The position numbers and the translations under genes are program-made. A stretch of DNA of 34,014 nucleotides from Lachnospiraceae bacterium. Its GTDB lineage: Bacteria; Bacillota; Clostridia; Lachnospirales; Lachnospiraceae. Positions 33,753 through 34,014 of this stretch are shown here, one piece after another (position 1 is the stretch's first letter; every line of letters starts with the position of its first letter). The stretch is from assembly GCA_017526985.1 (NCBI GenBank), contig JAFXQR010000209.1:1-34014 (forward strand), read 5' to 3'. Below the pieces are notes generated by a model. That model saw only the letters and a list, made by a program, of their open reading frames with translations. It was not told the DNA's origin and did no database searches.

Positions 33753-34014
33753 ATGTATCAGAAAGTATCCAAAGACCAAAATTTTGTTGCGCGTGAAAAA
33801 GAGATCGAAAAATTCTGGAAAGACAAAGATATCTTCCGGAAGAGTATCAAGGAGCGGGAGGGCTGCCCGACCTATATGTTCTATGACGGACCGCCTACGG
33901 CAAACGGCAAGCCACATATCGGCCATGTGCTGACCCGTGTTATCAAGGATATGATTCCGCGTTATCGTACCATGAAAGGATACATGGTACCGCGTAAGGC
34001 AGGGTGGGATACCC
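33753..34014 (+). CDS. ileS: Isoleucyl-tRNA synthetase, 5' partial
   Basis: The first 87 codons are in the window and run off its end. The class I signature HIGH is seen in PPTANGKPHIGHVL, with the IleRS-type opening FVAREKEIEKFWKDKDIF and, near the end, YMVPRKAGWDT. It attaches isoleucine to tRNA-Ile in the cytoplasm. AAGGAGG lies 7 bases before ATG 33753. It is governed by the T-box leader directly upstream. The rest, including the KMSKS motif and zinc site, lies outside the window. Confidence 0.96.
   Translation, partial: MYQKVSKDQNFVAREKEIEKFWKDKDIFRKSIKEREGCPTYMFYDGPPTANGKPHIGHVLTRVIKDMIPRYRTMKGYMVPRKAGWDT

Noticed and set aside
1-34014. CRISPR array, insertion sequence with terminal repeats or prophage genes
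   Set aside because: No regularly spaced direct repeats of CRISPR type, no terminal inverted repeats around the Rpn-type gene and no phage structural genes were found by eye.

Overview
The window looks like a chromosomal stretch from a Gram-positive anaerobe of the Clostridia, most likely Lachnospiraceae. The basis is strong AGGAGG-type ribosome binding sites, sigma-A promoters (often with a TGn extended -10), a T-box leader in front of ileS, several small lipoproteins with a short-signal lipobox, a PD-(D/E)XK (Rpn-type) transposase-like gene, GlgX, a GH26 mannanase and the tocopherol-cyclase-like family often seen in gut Firmicutes. The species cannot be fixed from sequence alone.

Region 1 (1-7.1 kb) is accessory in character and visibly more A+T-rich. 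It has a tRNA-Lys, then a large SF1 helicase with a coiled-coil insertion and an Ada-like zinc-binding tail, a decayed winged-helix remnant, one intact and one apparently truncated lipoprotein gene, a minus-strand operon of two membrane proteins plus a small XRE regulator, a possible integrase remnant, and an XRE regulator with a membrane tail. Region 2 (7.1-12.7 kb) has two divergent surface lipoproteins (one with a VWA domain), an SDR dehydrogenase with a cre-like palindrome beside its promoter, and an Rpn/PD-(D/E)XK protein ending in an iterated heptad array. Region 3 (12.7-22.3 kb) is more conserved: an LRR protein and GlgX on the minus strand, a PHP phosphoesterase, a tocopherol-cyclase-like protein, and the overlapping sbcD-sbcC pair.

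Region 4 (22.3-26.1 kb) carries two tandem paralogous lipoproteins, each with its own promoter, and a leaderless GH26 mannanase. Region 5 (26.1-31.4 kb) is a tightly packed set of four genes: HTH protein, FHA protein, and two membrane-anchored Ser/Thr kinases, which read as one phospho-signalling module. Region 6 (31.5-33.4 kb) pairs a divergent ClpP-like peptidase with a soluble VirD4/TraG-like ATPase and has no conjugation genes around it. The window closes with a T-box leader (apparent specifier ATC, Ile) and the start of ileS.

The best candidates for something undescribed are the HTH-FHA-kinase-kinase operon and the ClpP-like/VirD4-like pair, followed by the helicase islet next to the tRNA. 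All functional statements come from motifs read by eye; no database search was run.
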